Of a stretch of DNA of 64,000 nucleotides, positions 36,663-45,399 are shown piece after piece. The translations under genes were made by a program, and so were the position numbers. Below the pieces are notes generated by a model. That model was given only the letters and a program-made list of their open reading frames with translations, was not told the DNA's origin and made no database searches. Within the stretch, counting starts at the first letter, position 1, and every line of letters begins with the position of its first letter. The stretch is from Reyranella sp. CPCC 100927. GTDB lineage: Bacteria > Pseudomonadota > Alphaproteobacteria > Reyranellales > Reyranellaceae. Location: assembly GCF_007859315.1 (NCBI RefSeq), contig NZ_VOHA01000012.1, positions 1 through 64,000 of the forward strand, read 5' to 3'.

Positions 36663-37438
36663 GCCCGCACACCCATATAGGCCTCGCGCACCCGCGCATC
36701 GGCACGCACCGTATCGAAGGTGCCCTCGGCCAGCACCTGCCCTTCGGCCATGACGATCACCGGATCGCACAGCTCGCCGATGAAACGCATGTCATGCTCG
36801 ATCAGCAGCACGCTGATGCCACGCGCTGGCAGCGCGCGCAGGTGCTGAGCGATCTCGGCTTTCAACACCGGGTTCACGCCGGCGGTCGGCTCGTCGAGCA
36901 GGACCAGGCGCGGTTCGGCCATCAGCGCGCGGCCGATCTCCAGCAGCTTCTTCTGGCCGCCCGACAGGGCCGACGCCGGATTGTCGATCACCCGCTCGAG
37001 ATTGAGCAGGCGCGCGATCTCGAACGCCCGCTCGGCCAGCTGCGCCTCGCGCCGGCGCGTCGCCGCCGTGCCCAGCAGCGCCGGCAACAACCCCTCGCCC
37101 GGCTGGTGGCGGCCATACAGCATCAGGTGCTGGAACACCGACAGCTTGGGAAAGCCGCGCGCGACCTGGAACGTGCGCACCAGGCCTGCGGCACTGATGA
37201 CCTCGGGCGCCGCGCCGGCAAGCTCATGGCCGTCAAACCGGATGCTGCCGCTGTCCGGTGGCACCAGGCCCGACACGACATTGAACAGCGTGGTCTTGCC
37301 GGCGCCGTTGGGACCAATCAGGCCGGTGATCGATCCGCCCCGTACGGTAAGGTCGACACCGCGCAGCACCTCCAGGCCGTAGAATGCCCGGCGCAGACCC
37401 GTGATCGACAGCAGTGCGGCGTCCTTACCTTGTTTCAA
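36659..37438 (-). CDS. Liv/Urt-type ABC importer ATPase (LivG-like)
   Basis: 259 residues. Walker A is GPNGAGKTT, the signature LSGGQKKLLEIGRALM, Walker B LVLLDEPTAGVNP. The long insert region GLVRTFQVARGFPKLSVFQHLMLYGRHQPGEG and the C-terminal DARVREAYMGVRA are LivG-like. There is no ATG at the front: the frame begins with a TTG at 37438, 10 bases after GGAG. It is the first gene of the importer/urease block; the promoter should lie in the 120 bp upstream, which mostly holds a family-A repeat. Confidence 0.92.
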   Translation of the reverse strand: MKQGKDAALLSITGLRRAFYGLEVLRGVDLTVRGGSITGLIGPNGAGKTTLFNVVSGLVPPDSGSIRFDGHELAGAAPEVISAAGLVRTFQVARGFPKLSVFQHLMLYGRHQPGEGLLPALLGTAATRRREAQLAERAFEIARLLNLERVIDNPASALSGGQKKLLEIGRALMAEPRLVLLDEPTAGVNPVLKAEIAQHLRALPARGISVLLIEHDMRFIGELCDPVIVMAEGQVLAEGTFDTVRADARVREAYMGVRA

Positions 37439-37455
37439 CGTCGTCGATCTCCATT

Positions 37456-37516
37456 CCCGAGAGCGCGGGCGTCCCGCCGCTCATGAAGATGCGGGCGGGA
37501 CGCCCGCGCTCCCAGG
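37456..37516. repeat. REP-like palindrome, family A, upstream of importer operon
   Basis: GAGAGCGCGGGCG with CCGCCGCTCAT forms a shortened left hairpin; GATGCGGGCGGGACG with CCCGCGCTCCCAGGG the full right hairpin. It sits between the VOC gene end and the livG-like start. Confidence 0.8.
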
Positions 37517-37558
37517 GTTCGCTTCGCTCGCGATGTTAGCGTGTGGGGGAAGGGATCG

Positions 37559-38428
37559 CTACGCGGCAACCAGTTCCACGACAGCTCCGCAGGCGTGTTC
37601 CGGCGGAATCACGATGCCGTTGGCGGTCGACCTGGAGGATACGCCGCCCTCGTCAAGCACGCTGCGGGCCCGCCGCAGATCATCGACAACGACGCGATAG
37701 GCGACGAAGCGTGGCGTGCTGGTGTCGATCGACGCCAGTTCGGGAAACCGAGCGGCCAAGGCCGCTGGCGTCAACACGCTGACACGATCGCTCGTCGCGC
37801 CGACGGCCACGCCACCCTCGATCGCCGCCTCAGGCGCATCCAGCACGCGCGCGACATGGGTCGCGGCGGATGCCGGTTCCGACGCCACCATCACGATCTC
37901 GACCAGGCGATGCGCCCCATTGGCGTGACGCTGATAGTCCGGTTTCCAGAAGAGCTCGGGCGGATGACGCTGCTGGCAGCAGAAGAACGTCGCCTCCGGC
38001 ATCTCGGTGTGAGTCGCGAAGGCCAGCGAAAAGCCGACCCGCACGGTCCGCCCGTCGGGCAGCATGGCGTCGCGGCCGAAATCGAGACGCTCATACGTCT
38101 CGAGCTTCTTGGCGCGGAATTCCGCGATATCAGCGTCGGCATCGGCGCTGGCGAGCACCACCATCATCAGGCCCTGGTGCCGATCCGCGATATAGTCGCG
38201 GGCGCGGCCACCGAAATTGAATTGCCCGGCGGCGTCGGGTGGTATGCGGGCGACATCGTCGATCGACAGCAGCTCGATGAAGTTGCCCTGCAATTGCGCC
38301 AGGTGATTGCGGGTTCCGAACGGATGAACGGCGCGCGGCGTCAGTGTGAAGCCCAGCCGGTCGTAGGCCTGCCGCATCACGTCCAGATCGGGTGCACAGA
38401 GAACGATGTGGTCGAGTTTGCGGGCCAT
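37559..38428 (-). CDS. VOC-family (glyoxalase-like) protein
   Basis: 289 residues with two vicinal-oxygen-chelate repeats. The N-terminal module begins ARKLDHIVLCAPDLDVMRQAYDRLGFTLTP and includes NHLAQLQGNFIELL, with His and Glu suited to metal binding. The middle segment HTEMPEATFFCCQQRHPPELFWKPDYQRHANGAHRLVEIVMVA forms the second module. This fits the glyoxalase-like PF13468 type. Substrate unknown. Flanked by repeats on both sides (families A and B). Confidence 0.82.
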   Translation of the reverse strand: MARKLDHIVLCAPDLDVMRQAYDRLGFTLTPRAVHPFGTRNHLAQLQGNFIELLSIDDVARIPPDAAGQFNFGGRARDYIADRHQGLMMVVLASADADADIAEFRAKKLETYERLDFGRDAMLPDGRTVRVGFSLAFATHTEMPEATFFCCQQRHPPELFWKPDYQRHANGAHRLVEIVMVASEPASAATHVARVLDAPEAAIEGGVAVGATSDRVSVLTPAALAARFPELASIDTSTPRFVAYRVVVDDLRRARSVLDEGGVSSRSTANGIVIPPEHACGAVVELVAA

Positions 38429-38450
38429 GGTTAGCGTCCCTGGGAGCGAT

Positions 38451-38607
38451 ATTCTTTACCTTCCCCCGCTTGCGGGGGAAGGTGCCCGAAGGGCGGATGG
38501 GGGATGCTCCAACGACTTGGGCGTATCAAGAGCATCGCCTCCGCAGCAACATCCCCCATCCGGCGCTGCGCGCCACCTTCCCCCGCAAGCGGGGGAAGGT
38601 AAGAATA
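38451..38607. repeat. Composite palindromic repeat, family B
   Basis: The same plan as the copy at 24553: terminal perfect hairpins CCTTCCCCCGC-TT-GCGGGGGAAGG and its reverse, inner arms GGCGGATGGGGG and CCCCCATCCGGCGC, and an unrelated centre of about 45 bases. The symmetry extends outward to ATTCTTTACC / GGTAAGAAT. It lies between the VOC and epimerase genes. Confidence 0.85.
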
Positions 38608-38610
38608 CGA

Positions 38611-39579
38611 CTAACAGCCATGATACTGCCGGAACCAATGCACGAACCGGGGGATGCCCTCGTCGATGGTGGTCGTGGGCATCCAGCCGAGATCGCGGGT
38701 CGTCAGATCGATGTCGGCGTAGGTTTCGGTCATGTCGCCGGGTTGCGCCGGCTTGAGCTCGATACGGGCCTTGCGGCCGGCCGCACGCTCCAGCAGCGCC
38801 ACGAAGCGCATGAGCTCCTCGCTGCGATGGGCGCCGAAATTGTACAGGCGATGGCCGGGTTCGGCCGCCGGCCGGTCGTAGCAGGCCAGCACCCCGCGCG
38901 CGATGTCGTCGACAAAGCTGAAGTCGCGCTTGGCGAAGCCGAGATTGTAGATCGGGATCGTCTCGCCGGCGAAAATCGCGCGGCAGAAGATGTAGGGCGC
39001 CATGTCGGGCCGGCCCCAGGGCCCGTAGACAGTGAAGAACCGCAGTCCCGACAGCCGCAGCCCGAACAGCCGGGCGTAGGTGTCCGACATCAGTTCGTCG
39101 GCGCGCTTGGTGGCGGCATAGAGCGAGCGCGGATGGTCGACCGGGTCGCCGACCGCGAACGGAATCTTGGTGTTGGCGCCGTACACGGACGACGACGAGG
39201 CGTAGACCAGGTGCTGCAGCCCCGGCAGGTGACGGGCTGTCTCCAGCATCACCAGGTGGCCCATCACGTTGGCCTCGACATAGGCGTAGGGGTCGACCAG
39301 CGAATAGCGCACCCCGGCCTGGGCCGCGAGATGGATGATGCCGGTGATGTCGGGATGCTGCTCGACCACCTGCTGCACGCGCGCCCGGTCGGCGACGCTG
39401 CCCTCGACGAATTCGAACCGGTTATTGGTCCGTAATCCGGCCAGGCGGGCCTGCTTCAGCGCCGGGTCGTAGTAGTGGTTGAGATTGTCGAAGCCGAGCA
39501 CGCCATCGCCGCGCGCCAGCAGCGCTTGGCAGACGTGATAGCCGATGAAGCCGGCGGCGCCGGTAACGAGGACAGTCAT
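38611..39579 (-). CDS. NAD-dependent epimerase, UDP-glucuronate 4-epimerase type
   Basis: 322 residues, short-chain extended fold. TGAAGFIG (5-12) binds NAD, SSSSVYG and YAATKRADE supply the catalytic Ser, Tyr and Lys, and RFFTVYGPWGRPDMAPYIFCRAIFAGE is the sugar-nucleotide region typical of UDP-glucuronate 4-epimerases. Likely makes UDP-galacturonate for polysaccharide or LPS synthesis, although no glycosyltransferases are nearby. The ATG at 39579 was chosen over one 12 bases upstream. The 203-bp gap to the next gene contains no recognised feature. Confidence 0.88.
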   Translation of the reverse strand: MTVLVTGAAGFIGYHVCQALLARGDGVLGFDNLNHYYDPALKQARLAGLRTNNRFEFVEGSVADRARVQQVVEQHPDITGIIHLAAQAGVRYSLVDPYAYVEANVMGHLVMLETARHLPGLQHLVYASSSSVYGANTKIPFAVGDPVDHPRSLYAATKRADELMSDTYARLFGLRLSGLRFFTVYGPWGRPDMAPYIFCRAIFAGETIPIYNLGFAKRDFSFVDDIARGVLACYDRPAAEPGHRLYNFGAHRSEELMRFVALLERAAGRKARIELKPAQPGDMTETYADIDLTTRDLGWMPTTTIDEGIPRFVHWFRQYHGC

Positions 39580-39782
39580 GAAGGCGCGCACTCTGCCCGC
39601 TTCGCGGCTGCGAAAGCCACTAATTTCTTTGCGCGTTTTGAACAGTTGCGGTAACGCCGCGCCGGTCCCTTTGCGATCCTGGACATGTCGCGTCTTTTAT
39701 TGATGTCGCATTGCACCGTAGATTGTAACGGTTCGCAGAAAGAGTTAGCAGTACTGACCTAAACCTGCGTGGGGGCTCGGCC

Positions 39783-42700
39783 GTGGCCGTCACTCGTCCC
39801 ATCGCTGCCGCTACTCTCGACGACAAATATGCTCTCGAGTCCGGCCGCGTCTTCCTGACCGGTATCCAGGCGTTGGTGCGCCTACCCATGATGCAACGGC
39901 AGCGCGATCTCGCCGCCGGATTGAACACGGGTGGTTACATCTCAGGCTATCGTGGCTCGCCGCTGGGCGGATTCGACCAGGCGCTGTGGCAGGCCAAATC
40001 GTTCCTCGAGAAAAACCACATCGTCTTCCAGCCCGGCGTGAACGAGGACCTGGCGGCGACGGCACTGTGGGGCACGCAGCAACTGCGTCTGCTGCCGGGC
40101 GCCCGCTACGACGGCGTCTTCGGCATGTGGTACGGCAAGGGACCGGGTGTCGACCGCACCGGCGACGTCTTCAAGCATGCCAACGTGAACGGCACCTCCC
40201 AGCATGGCGGCGTACTGGCGCTGGCGGGTGATGACCACACCGCCAAGTCTTCGACCGTCGCGCACCAGAGCGAGCTGGCGTTCATCGATGCGGCCATGCC
40301 CGTGGTCAACCCGGCCAGCGCCCAGGACGTGCTGGACCTGGGGCTGCACGCGTTCGCGCTGTCGCGCTATGCCGGCTGCTGGGCAGGCTTCAAGATCGTC
40401 GCCGAACTGGCGGACTCCTCCACGATCGTCGCCGTCGATCCCGGACGCGTGTCCATCGTGCTGCCCGGCGATTTCGAGATGCCGCCGGGCGGGCTGAACC
40501 TGCGCGCGCTCGATATCAATTTCCAGGAGCAGGAACGGCGCCTGCATCATTTCAAGCTGCCGGCGGCACAGGCCTACTGGCGCGCCAACGGACTGGACCG
40601 GGTCACGACGGGCGGTCGCGGCGCGCGACTGGGCATCATCACCGCCGGCAAGGGCTATCTCGACGTCTGCCAGGCACTCGACGACCTCGGCATCGACGAC
40701 GCCGAAGCGCAGCGCCTGGGTCTTGCCGTCTACAAGGTGGGCCTCACCTGGCCGATCGAGCCGGAGGGCCTGCGCCGCTTCGTCGACGGGTTGGAGCAGA
40801 TCCTGGTCGTCGAGGAAAAGCGGCCGGTGATGGAGCCGCAGATCAAGGATCTGCTGTTCAACCTGCCGGCCGACCGCCGACCGCGCGTCGTCGGCAAGAC
40901 CGACGAGAGCGGTGCGCCGCTGCTGCCGGTCACCGCCGAACTGCAGCCGGCCAAGCTGGCGCAGGTCATCGCCGAGCGGCTGGGCGTCGAGCATCTGCCG
41001 CTGCCGGTGAGCCGCAGGCTCGCGCTGCTGGCCCGCCGCCAATCGGCGCCGGCGCGCAACGCGCCCAGCTTGAGCCGGCCGGCCTATTTCTGCTCGGGCT
41101 GCCCGCACAACACCTCGACGCGCGCCCCCGAGGGCTCGCACACCATGGCCGGCATCGGCTGCCACTTCATGGCGCTGTGGATGGACCGCGACACGCTCAC
41201 CTACTCCCAGATGGGCGGCGAAGGCGCCGCGTGGGTCGGGCTGTCGCATTTCACCGACACGCCGCACGTCTTCCAGAACCTGGGCGACGGCACGTATTTC
41301 CACTCCGGCTACCTGGCGCTGCGCCAGGCGGTCGCCGCCAACACCAACATCACGTACAAGATCCTCTACAACGATGCCGTGGCGATGACCGGTGGCCAGC
41401 GGCACGATGGCGATCTCACGCCGTGGAAGATCAGCCGCCAGGTCCATGCCGAGGGCGTGCAGCGCATTGCGCTGGTGAGCGACGATCCCGACAAGTATCC
41501 GCCGGGCCTGGACTGGGCGCCGATCGTCACCTTCCACCATCGGCGCGACCTCGACGAGGTCCAGCGCGATCTGCGCGAGCACAAGGGTGTGTCGGTGCTG
41601 ATCTACGATCAGACCTGCGCTGCCGAGAAGCGCCGGCGCCGCAAGCGCGGCCAGTTTCCCGATCCGGCCCGCCGCGTGGTCATCAACCAGGCCGTTTGCG
41701 AGGGCTGCGGCGACTGCTCAGCCAAGTCCAACTGCCTGTCCGTGGTGCCGATCGAGACCGAGTTCGGGCGTAAGCGCACCATCGACCAATCCTCGTGCAA
41801 CAAGGACTACTCCTGTCTGGAAGGCTTCTGCCCCAGCTTCGTGACGGTCGAAGGCGGCCGCCTGCGCAAGGGCAAGGGCGACCGCCAGGTCGGCAGCGCG
41901 GGCCAGGAATGGCCTGATCTGCCCGAGCCGGTCCTGCCCTCGGTCGCCGAGCAGCCCTACGGCATCCTGATCACCGGCATCGGCGGCACCGGCGTGGTCA
42001 CCATCAGCGCACTGCTGGGCACGGCGGCACACCTGGAGGGCCTGGGCGCCTCGATCCTCGATCAGATGGGCATGGCGCAGAAAGGCGGCGCCGTGATGAG
42101 CCATGTGCGCATCGCCCGCACGCCCGAAGCGATCCAGGCCGTGCGCCTGGGCACCGGCGGCGCCAACCTGGTCCTGGCCTGCGATATCGCCGTCGCCGGC
42201 TATCCCGATGCGCTGAGCAAGGTCGAGCAGGGCACCACGCGCGCCGTCGTCAACACGCACGCCACCATCACCGGCGACTTCACGCGTCACCCCGACATGA
42301 AGTTTCCGGACCAGGTGTTGCGCCTGTCGATCGAAGCCGCGGCCGGCGCCGACGCCTGCGACTTCCTTGATGCGCAGGCGCTGGCCACGGCGCTGCTGGG
42401 CGACTCGATCGCCACCAATCTCTTCATGCTGGGCTTCGCCTACCAGAAGGGCGCCCTGCCGATCTCGGCCGCGGCGCTGGAACGCGCCATCGAGCTCAAT
42501 GGTGCGGCGGTTGCGATGAACAAACAGGCCTTCCTGTGGGGCCGCCGCGCGGCGCACGACCTGCCGGCCGTGCAGAAGCATGTAAGGCCCGTCGTGGCGG
42601 CGACCGAACCGGCGCCGTTGTCGCGCACGCTCGACGAGATCGTGGCGACGCGGGTGAAGCACCTCACCGCCTACCAGGACGCAGCCTACGCGCAGCGCTA

Positions 42701-43286
42701 CACGGCGCTGGTCGACAAGGTGACGGCGGCCGAAGCCGCGCGCACGCCCGACGCGACCGGGCTGGCCGAAGCGGTGGCGCGCGGCTATGCCAAGCTGCTC
42801 GCCTACAAGGACGAATACGAAGTGGCGCGCCTCTACACCGACGGCACGTTCCTGCGGCAGGTGCACAGCCAGTTCGAGGGCGACTACAAGCTCAAGTTCC
42901 ACCTGGCGCCGCCGCTGCTGGCCGAGCGCGACGCCCGCACCGGCCATCTGAAGAAGCAGGTCTTCGGACCCTTCATGATGACGGGCTTCGCGATGCTGAA
43001 GCGATTGAAGTTCCTGCGCGGCACGCGTCTGGATCCGTTCGGCCGCACCGAGGAGCGGCGCATGGAGCGTCAGCTCATCGGCGAGTACGCGGCGCTGATC
43101 GCGGAAATCCTGGGCAAGCTCTCGCCGCTGAACCACGGCATTGCCGTCCAGCTCGCCGCCCTGCCCGATGAGATCCGCGGCTTTGGCCACGTCAAGGACG
43201 CCAACCTGAAGAAGGTGCGCCAGAAATGGGCCGCCCTGCTCGCCACCTTCCGCAACCCCGAACCGCTGAAGCAGGCGGCGGAGTAA
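39783..43286 (+). CDS. Indolepyruvate ferredoxin oxidoreductase, fused alpha-beta
   Basis: 1167 residues, one-chain 2-oxoacid:ferredoxin oxidoreductase that decarboxylates indolepyruvate or other aryl/branched pyruvates to acyl-CoA. The N-terminal part has GYRGSPLGGFDQAL. The thiamine-diphosphate domain has CSGCPHNTST and GIGCHFMALWMDRDTLTYSQMGGEG. A cysteine-rich stretch near 640-690 (CEGCGDCSAKSNC, CNKDYSCLEGFC) should hold Fe-S clusters. The gamma-type domain starts ITGIGGTGVVTISALLG. The last 250 residues match the DUF6537 tail. The start is a GTG at 39783. It may serve aromatic amino acid catabolism. Confidence 0.93.
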   Translation: MAVTRPIAAATLDDKYALESGRVFLTGIQALVRLPMMQRQRDLAAGLNTGGYISGYRGSPLGGFDQALWQAKSFLEKNHIVFQPGVNEDLAATALWGTQQLRLLPGARYDGVFGMWYGKGPGVDRTGDVFKHANVNGTSQHGGVLALAGDDHTAKSSTVAHQSELAFIDAAMPVVNPASAQDVLDLGLHAFALSRYAGCWAGFKIVAELADSSTIVAVDPGRVSIVLPGDFEMPPGGLNLRALDINFQEQERRLHHFKLPAAQAYWRANGLDRVTTGGRGARLGIITAGKGYLDVCQALDDLGIDDAEAQRLGLAVYKVGLTWPIEPEGLRRFVDGLEQILVVEEKRPVMEPQIKDLLFNLPADRRPRVVGKTDESGAPLLPVTAELQPAKLAQVIAERLGVEHLPLPVSRRLALLARRQSAPARNAPSLSRPAYFCSGCPHNTSTRAPEGSHTMAGIGCHFMALWMDRDTLTYSQMGGEGAAWVGLSHFTDTPHVFQNLGDGTYFHSGYLALRQAVAANTNITYKILYNDAVAMTGGQRHDGDLTPWKISRQVHAEGVQRIALVSDDPDKYPPGLDWAPIVTFHHRRDLDEVQRDLREHKGVSVLIYDQTCAAEKRRRRKRGQFPDPARRVVINQAVCEGCGDCSAKSNCLSVVPIETEFGRKRTIDQSSCNKDYSCLEGFCPSFVTVEGGRLRKGKGDRQVGSAGQEWPDLPEPVLPSVAEQPYGILITGIGGTGVVTISALLGTAAHLEGLGASILDQMGMAQKGGAVMSHVRIARTPEAIQAVRLGTGGANLVLACDIAVAGYPDALSKVEQGTTRAVVNTHATITGDFTRHPDMKFPDQVLRLSIEAAAGADACDFLDAQALATALLGDSIATNLFMLGFAYQKGALPISAAALERAIELNGAAVAMNKQAFLWGRRAAHDLPAVQKHVRPVVAATEPAPLSRTLDEIVATRVKHLTAYQDAAYAQRYTALVDKVTAAEAARTPDATGLAEAVARGYAKLLAYKDEYEVARLYTDGTFLRQVHSQFEGDYKLKFHLAPPLLAERDARTGHLKKQVFGPFMMTGFAMLKRLKFLRGTRLDPFGRTEERRMERQLIGEYAALIAEILGKLSPLNHGIAVQLAALPDEIRGFGHVKDANLKKVRQKWAALLATFRNPEPLKQAAE

Positions 43287-43307
43287 CGCTGGTAGCGAAG
43301 CATTATT

Positions 43308-43382
43308 CCTGGGAGCGCGGGCGTCCCGCCCGCATCAAGGCTTTCGTCTGACATGAGCGGGCCGGAGGCTCGTGTTCCCAAG
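43308..43382. repeat. REP-like palindrome, family A, left flank of RAYT
   Basis: CCTGGGAGCGCGGGCGTCC then CGCCCGCATC forms a full left hairpin with GGAG at its foot. GAGCGGGCC-GGA-GGCTCG makes the second, then TGTTCCCA closes imperfectly. It lies 70 bases before the RAYT gene, in inverted orientation to the copy at 44032. The remaining part of the gap (43383-43452) has no recognised feature. Confidence 0.85.
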
Positions 43383-43452
43383 AATGAAACTATCGGTTGT
43401 AGAAACGACCAGGTCATCGCGATACCCTGCATAACGAGCAGGACGAACCACG

Positions 43453-44031
43453 ATGACCGAACCCAATCCACACAAGGGCTGGCATTCACGCGGCTATCTC
43501 CCCCATTTCGATGCTGCCAACGTCATTCAGTCGGTGATCTTTCGCCTGGCCGACAGCCTGCCGTCATACGTGCTTGATCAAGCGCCTGACCCACGTGGCC
43601 GACGCAAGATGGCCGATGCAACCCTTGATGCAGGCATGGGCGCCTGTGCCTTGCGCGAGGCGCGTGTTGCCGGACTCGTCCAAGCGGCTCTGCTGTACTT
43701 TGATGGTGGTCGCTACCGCATGTTGGCGTGGTGCATCATGCCCAATCATGTCCACGCTCTGATCGAGCCACTGGAGGGCAACGGTCTATCCGCCATCGTG
43801 CAAAGCTGGAAATCGTTCACGGCGAAACGCGCAAATGCCATTCTTGAAAGAGAGGGGTCCTTTTGGGCTCCCGACTATTTCGATCGTTACATCCGGGACC
43901 AGGGACATTTCGAAACGTCGATACACTACATTGAGCACAACCCAGTCAAAGCTGGACTTGCACACGATGCGGACGAATGGCTCTGGAGCAGTGCGGGACG
44001 TCGCGGCTTCGGCCGTACACCGGGGACATAA
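43453..44031 (+). CDS. REP-associated tyrosine transposase (RAYT, IS200-like)
   Basis: 192 residues, Y1 HUH-type single-strand transposase. The HUH motif is in CIMPNHVHALIEPL (H99, H101). The catalytic tyrosine is probably Y142 in FWAPDYFDRYIRD, followed by the family signature HFETSIHYIEHNPVKAGL. RAYTs are single-copy domesticated relatives of IS200/IS605 that recognise and move REP palindromes. Inverted family-A repeats flank the gene. Base composition is visibly less GC-rich than in the neighbours, in line with acquisition. All key residues are intact, so it may be active. Confidence 0.9.
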   Translation: MTEPNPHKGWHSRGYLPHFDAANVIQSVIFRLADSLPSYVLDQAPDPRGRRKMADATLDAGMGACALREARVAGLVQAALLYFDGGRYRMLAWCIMPNHVHALIEPLEGNGLSAIVQSWKSFTAKRANAILEREGSFWAPDYFDRYIRDQGHFETSIHYIEHNPVKAGLAHDADEWLWSSAGRRGFGRTPGT

Positions 44032-44061
44032 GATGCGGGCGGGACGCCCGCGCTCCCAGGG
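44032..44061. repeat. REP-like palindrome, family A, right flank of RAYT
   Basis: A single-hairpin copy, GATGCGGGCGGGACGCCCGC then GCTCCCAGGG. It begins at the base after the RAYT stop and contains the start codon of the DUF429 gene (44033). Inverted relative to the left flanking copy. Confidence 0.88.
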
Positions 44062-44800
44062 AAAAGAAGCCTGGGTCGCCGGTGTGGACGGCTGTCGTGC
44101 TGGGTGGATCGCCGTCCTCAGACACGTCGAGTCCGGGACCTGGCGCTTTCACTTCGCGCTGAGGTTGGCCGAAGTCGTCGATGCCGAAGAGCAGCCAAGC
44201 ATCGTCGCCATCGATATGCCGACGGGCTTCGCCGATTGTGCCGAACACGGCGGCCGCCCCTGCGAGCGGGACGCGCGCGGCCTGCTGGTGGGCAAGACGT
44301 CATCGGTGTTTCCAACGCCCTGCCGCGGCGCGCTGGAGGCCACGACGCATGCCGACGCCAGCGCCATCAATCGCCGCAGCGGACCAAACGGTGTCGGCCT
44401 GACCCGCCAGGCGTTTCATCTGTTTCCCAAGATGCGCGAACTCGATGCCTTGCTGCGATCGCGCCCAGCCCTGGTCGAGCGCGTCTTCGAGGCCCACCCG
44501 GAACTGGCGTTCATGCGCATGAACGACAGCCAGCCGGCTCTGGCGCCCAAGCGCACGGCGGAGGGACAACGTCTGCGGCAGCAGCTGTTGGCGCGGCACG
44601 GGTTCGGTGCCGCGGCCAAGGCCTGGACGGCTTATCGCCAGGAGACCGGGCTGCGCGCGACCGCCGCCGGCATCGACGATGCCCTGGATGCCGCCGCGGT
44701 CTGTCGCACGGCGCTGCTCATTCAGGGCGGCGACGCAACGCGTCTGCCAGGGACGATCGGTCGCGACAGGTTCGGCCTGCCGATGGCGATCTGGTACTGA
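44033..44800 (+). CDS. DUF429 domain protein
   Basis: 255 residues. The domain starts WVAGVDGCRAGWIAVL, an RNase-H-like opening strand with Asp. It then has IVAIDMPTGFAD, CERDARGLLVG, SSVFPTPCRGALEA, FEAHPELAFMRMN and GIDDALDAAAVCRTAL; the conserved Asp/Glu residues suggest a nuclease-type fold. Function unknown. The ATG at 44033 lies in a family-A repeat, so residues 1-10 (MRAGRPRSQG) are repeat-encoded; a GTG inside VAGVDG is too late to be the start. The RAYT insertion may have replaced the original start. Confidence 0.8.
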   Translation: MRAGRPRSQGKEAWVAGVDGCRAGWIAVLRHVESGTWRFHFALRLAEVVDAEEQPSIVAIDMPTGFADCAEHGGRPCERDARGLLVGKTSSVFPTPCRGALEATTHADASAINRRSGPNGVGLTRQAFHLFPKMRELDALLRSRPALVERVFEAHPELAFMRMNDSQPALAPKRTAEGQRLRQQLLARHGFGAAAKAWTAYRQETGLRATAAGIDDALDAAAVCRTALLIQGGDATRLPGTIGRDRFGLPMAIWY

Positions 44801-44897
44801 TATCCGGCGTCGCCTTCTTCCGAAACATTTTGCGTTTCCGCGTCGTGCGCTCCTATCCTGCGCGCGGCATGAAAGACAAAATCAACGGGAGGCTGTG

Positions 44898-45383
44898 ATG
44901 GGGCGACAGGCCAAGAGCCGCATGTGGGCTGCCGTGCTGGGATTGGCCGCCGGCCTGATCGCTGGCCCGACATCGGCCGCCGACCCGGCGATCTACGGCC
45001 TCTGGCTGACTGAAACGAAGAGCGCCCATGTCGAGCTCTGGTCCTGTGCCGCGCAGGGGCGTGGACCGGTGTGCGGGCGGCTGGCGAAGCTGCTCAACCC
45101 GCGCGGACCGGACGGCAATCCGGTGCCGCCGGAGCAAGCCGTCGACTTCCGCAACGCCGACCCGGCACAACGAACCCGTCGCCTGTTGGGCGCGGTCTTC
45201 CTCTACGACTTCAAGCCGACCAGCGACCCCAACACCTTCGAGGAAGGGACCATCTACAGCGCCGAAGACGGCAAGACCTATCGCGCCAACCTGAAGCTTC
45301 AGGCCAACGGCACGCTCTTGCTGCGCGGCTATGTCGGTGTGCCGATGTTCGGCAAGTCGCAGACCTGGACACCCGTGCGCTGA
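44898..45383 (+). CDS. DUF2147 family secreted protein, copy 1
   Basis: 161 residues. Signal peptide 1-27 (MWAAVLGLAAGLIAGPTSA). The mature DUF2147 domain: IYGLWLTETKSAHVELWSC, GPVCGRLAKLLNP, FLYDFKPTSDPNTFEEGTIYSAEDGKTYRANLKL and LLLRGYVGVPMFGKSQTW. Probably periplasmic with a small beta-barrel; function unknown. The ATG at 44898 follows GGGAGG. It is about 75% identical by eye to the gene at 46956, so a local duplication. Confidence 0.85.
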   Translation: MGRQAKSRMWAAVLGLAAGLIAGPTSAADPAIYGLWLTETKSAHVELWSCAAQGRGPVCGRLAKLLNPRGPDGNPVPPEQAVDFRNADPAQRTRRLLGAVFLYDFKPTSDPNTFEEGTIYSAEDGKTYRANLKLQANGTLLLRGYVGVPMFGKSQTWTPVR

Positions 45384-45399
45384 GCGGGCGCCTGGTTTT

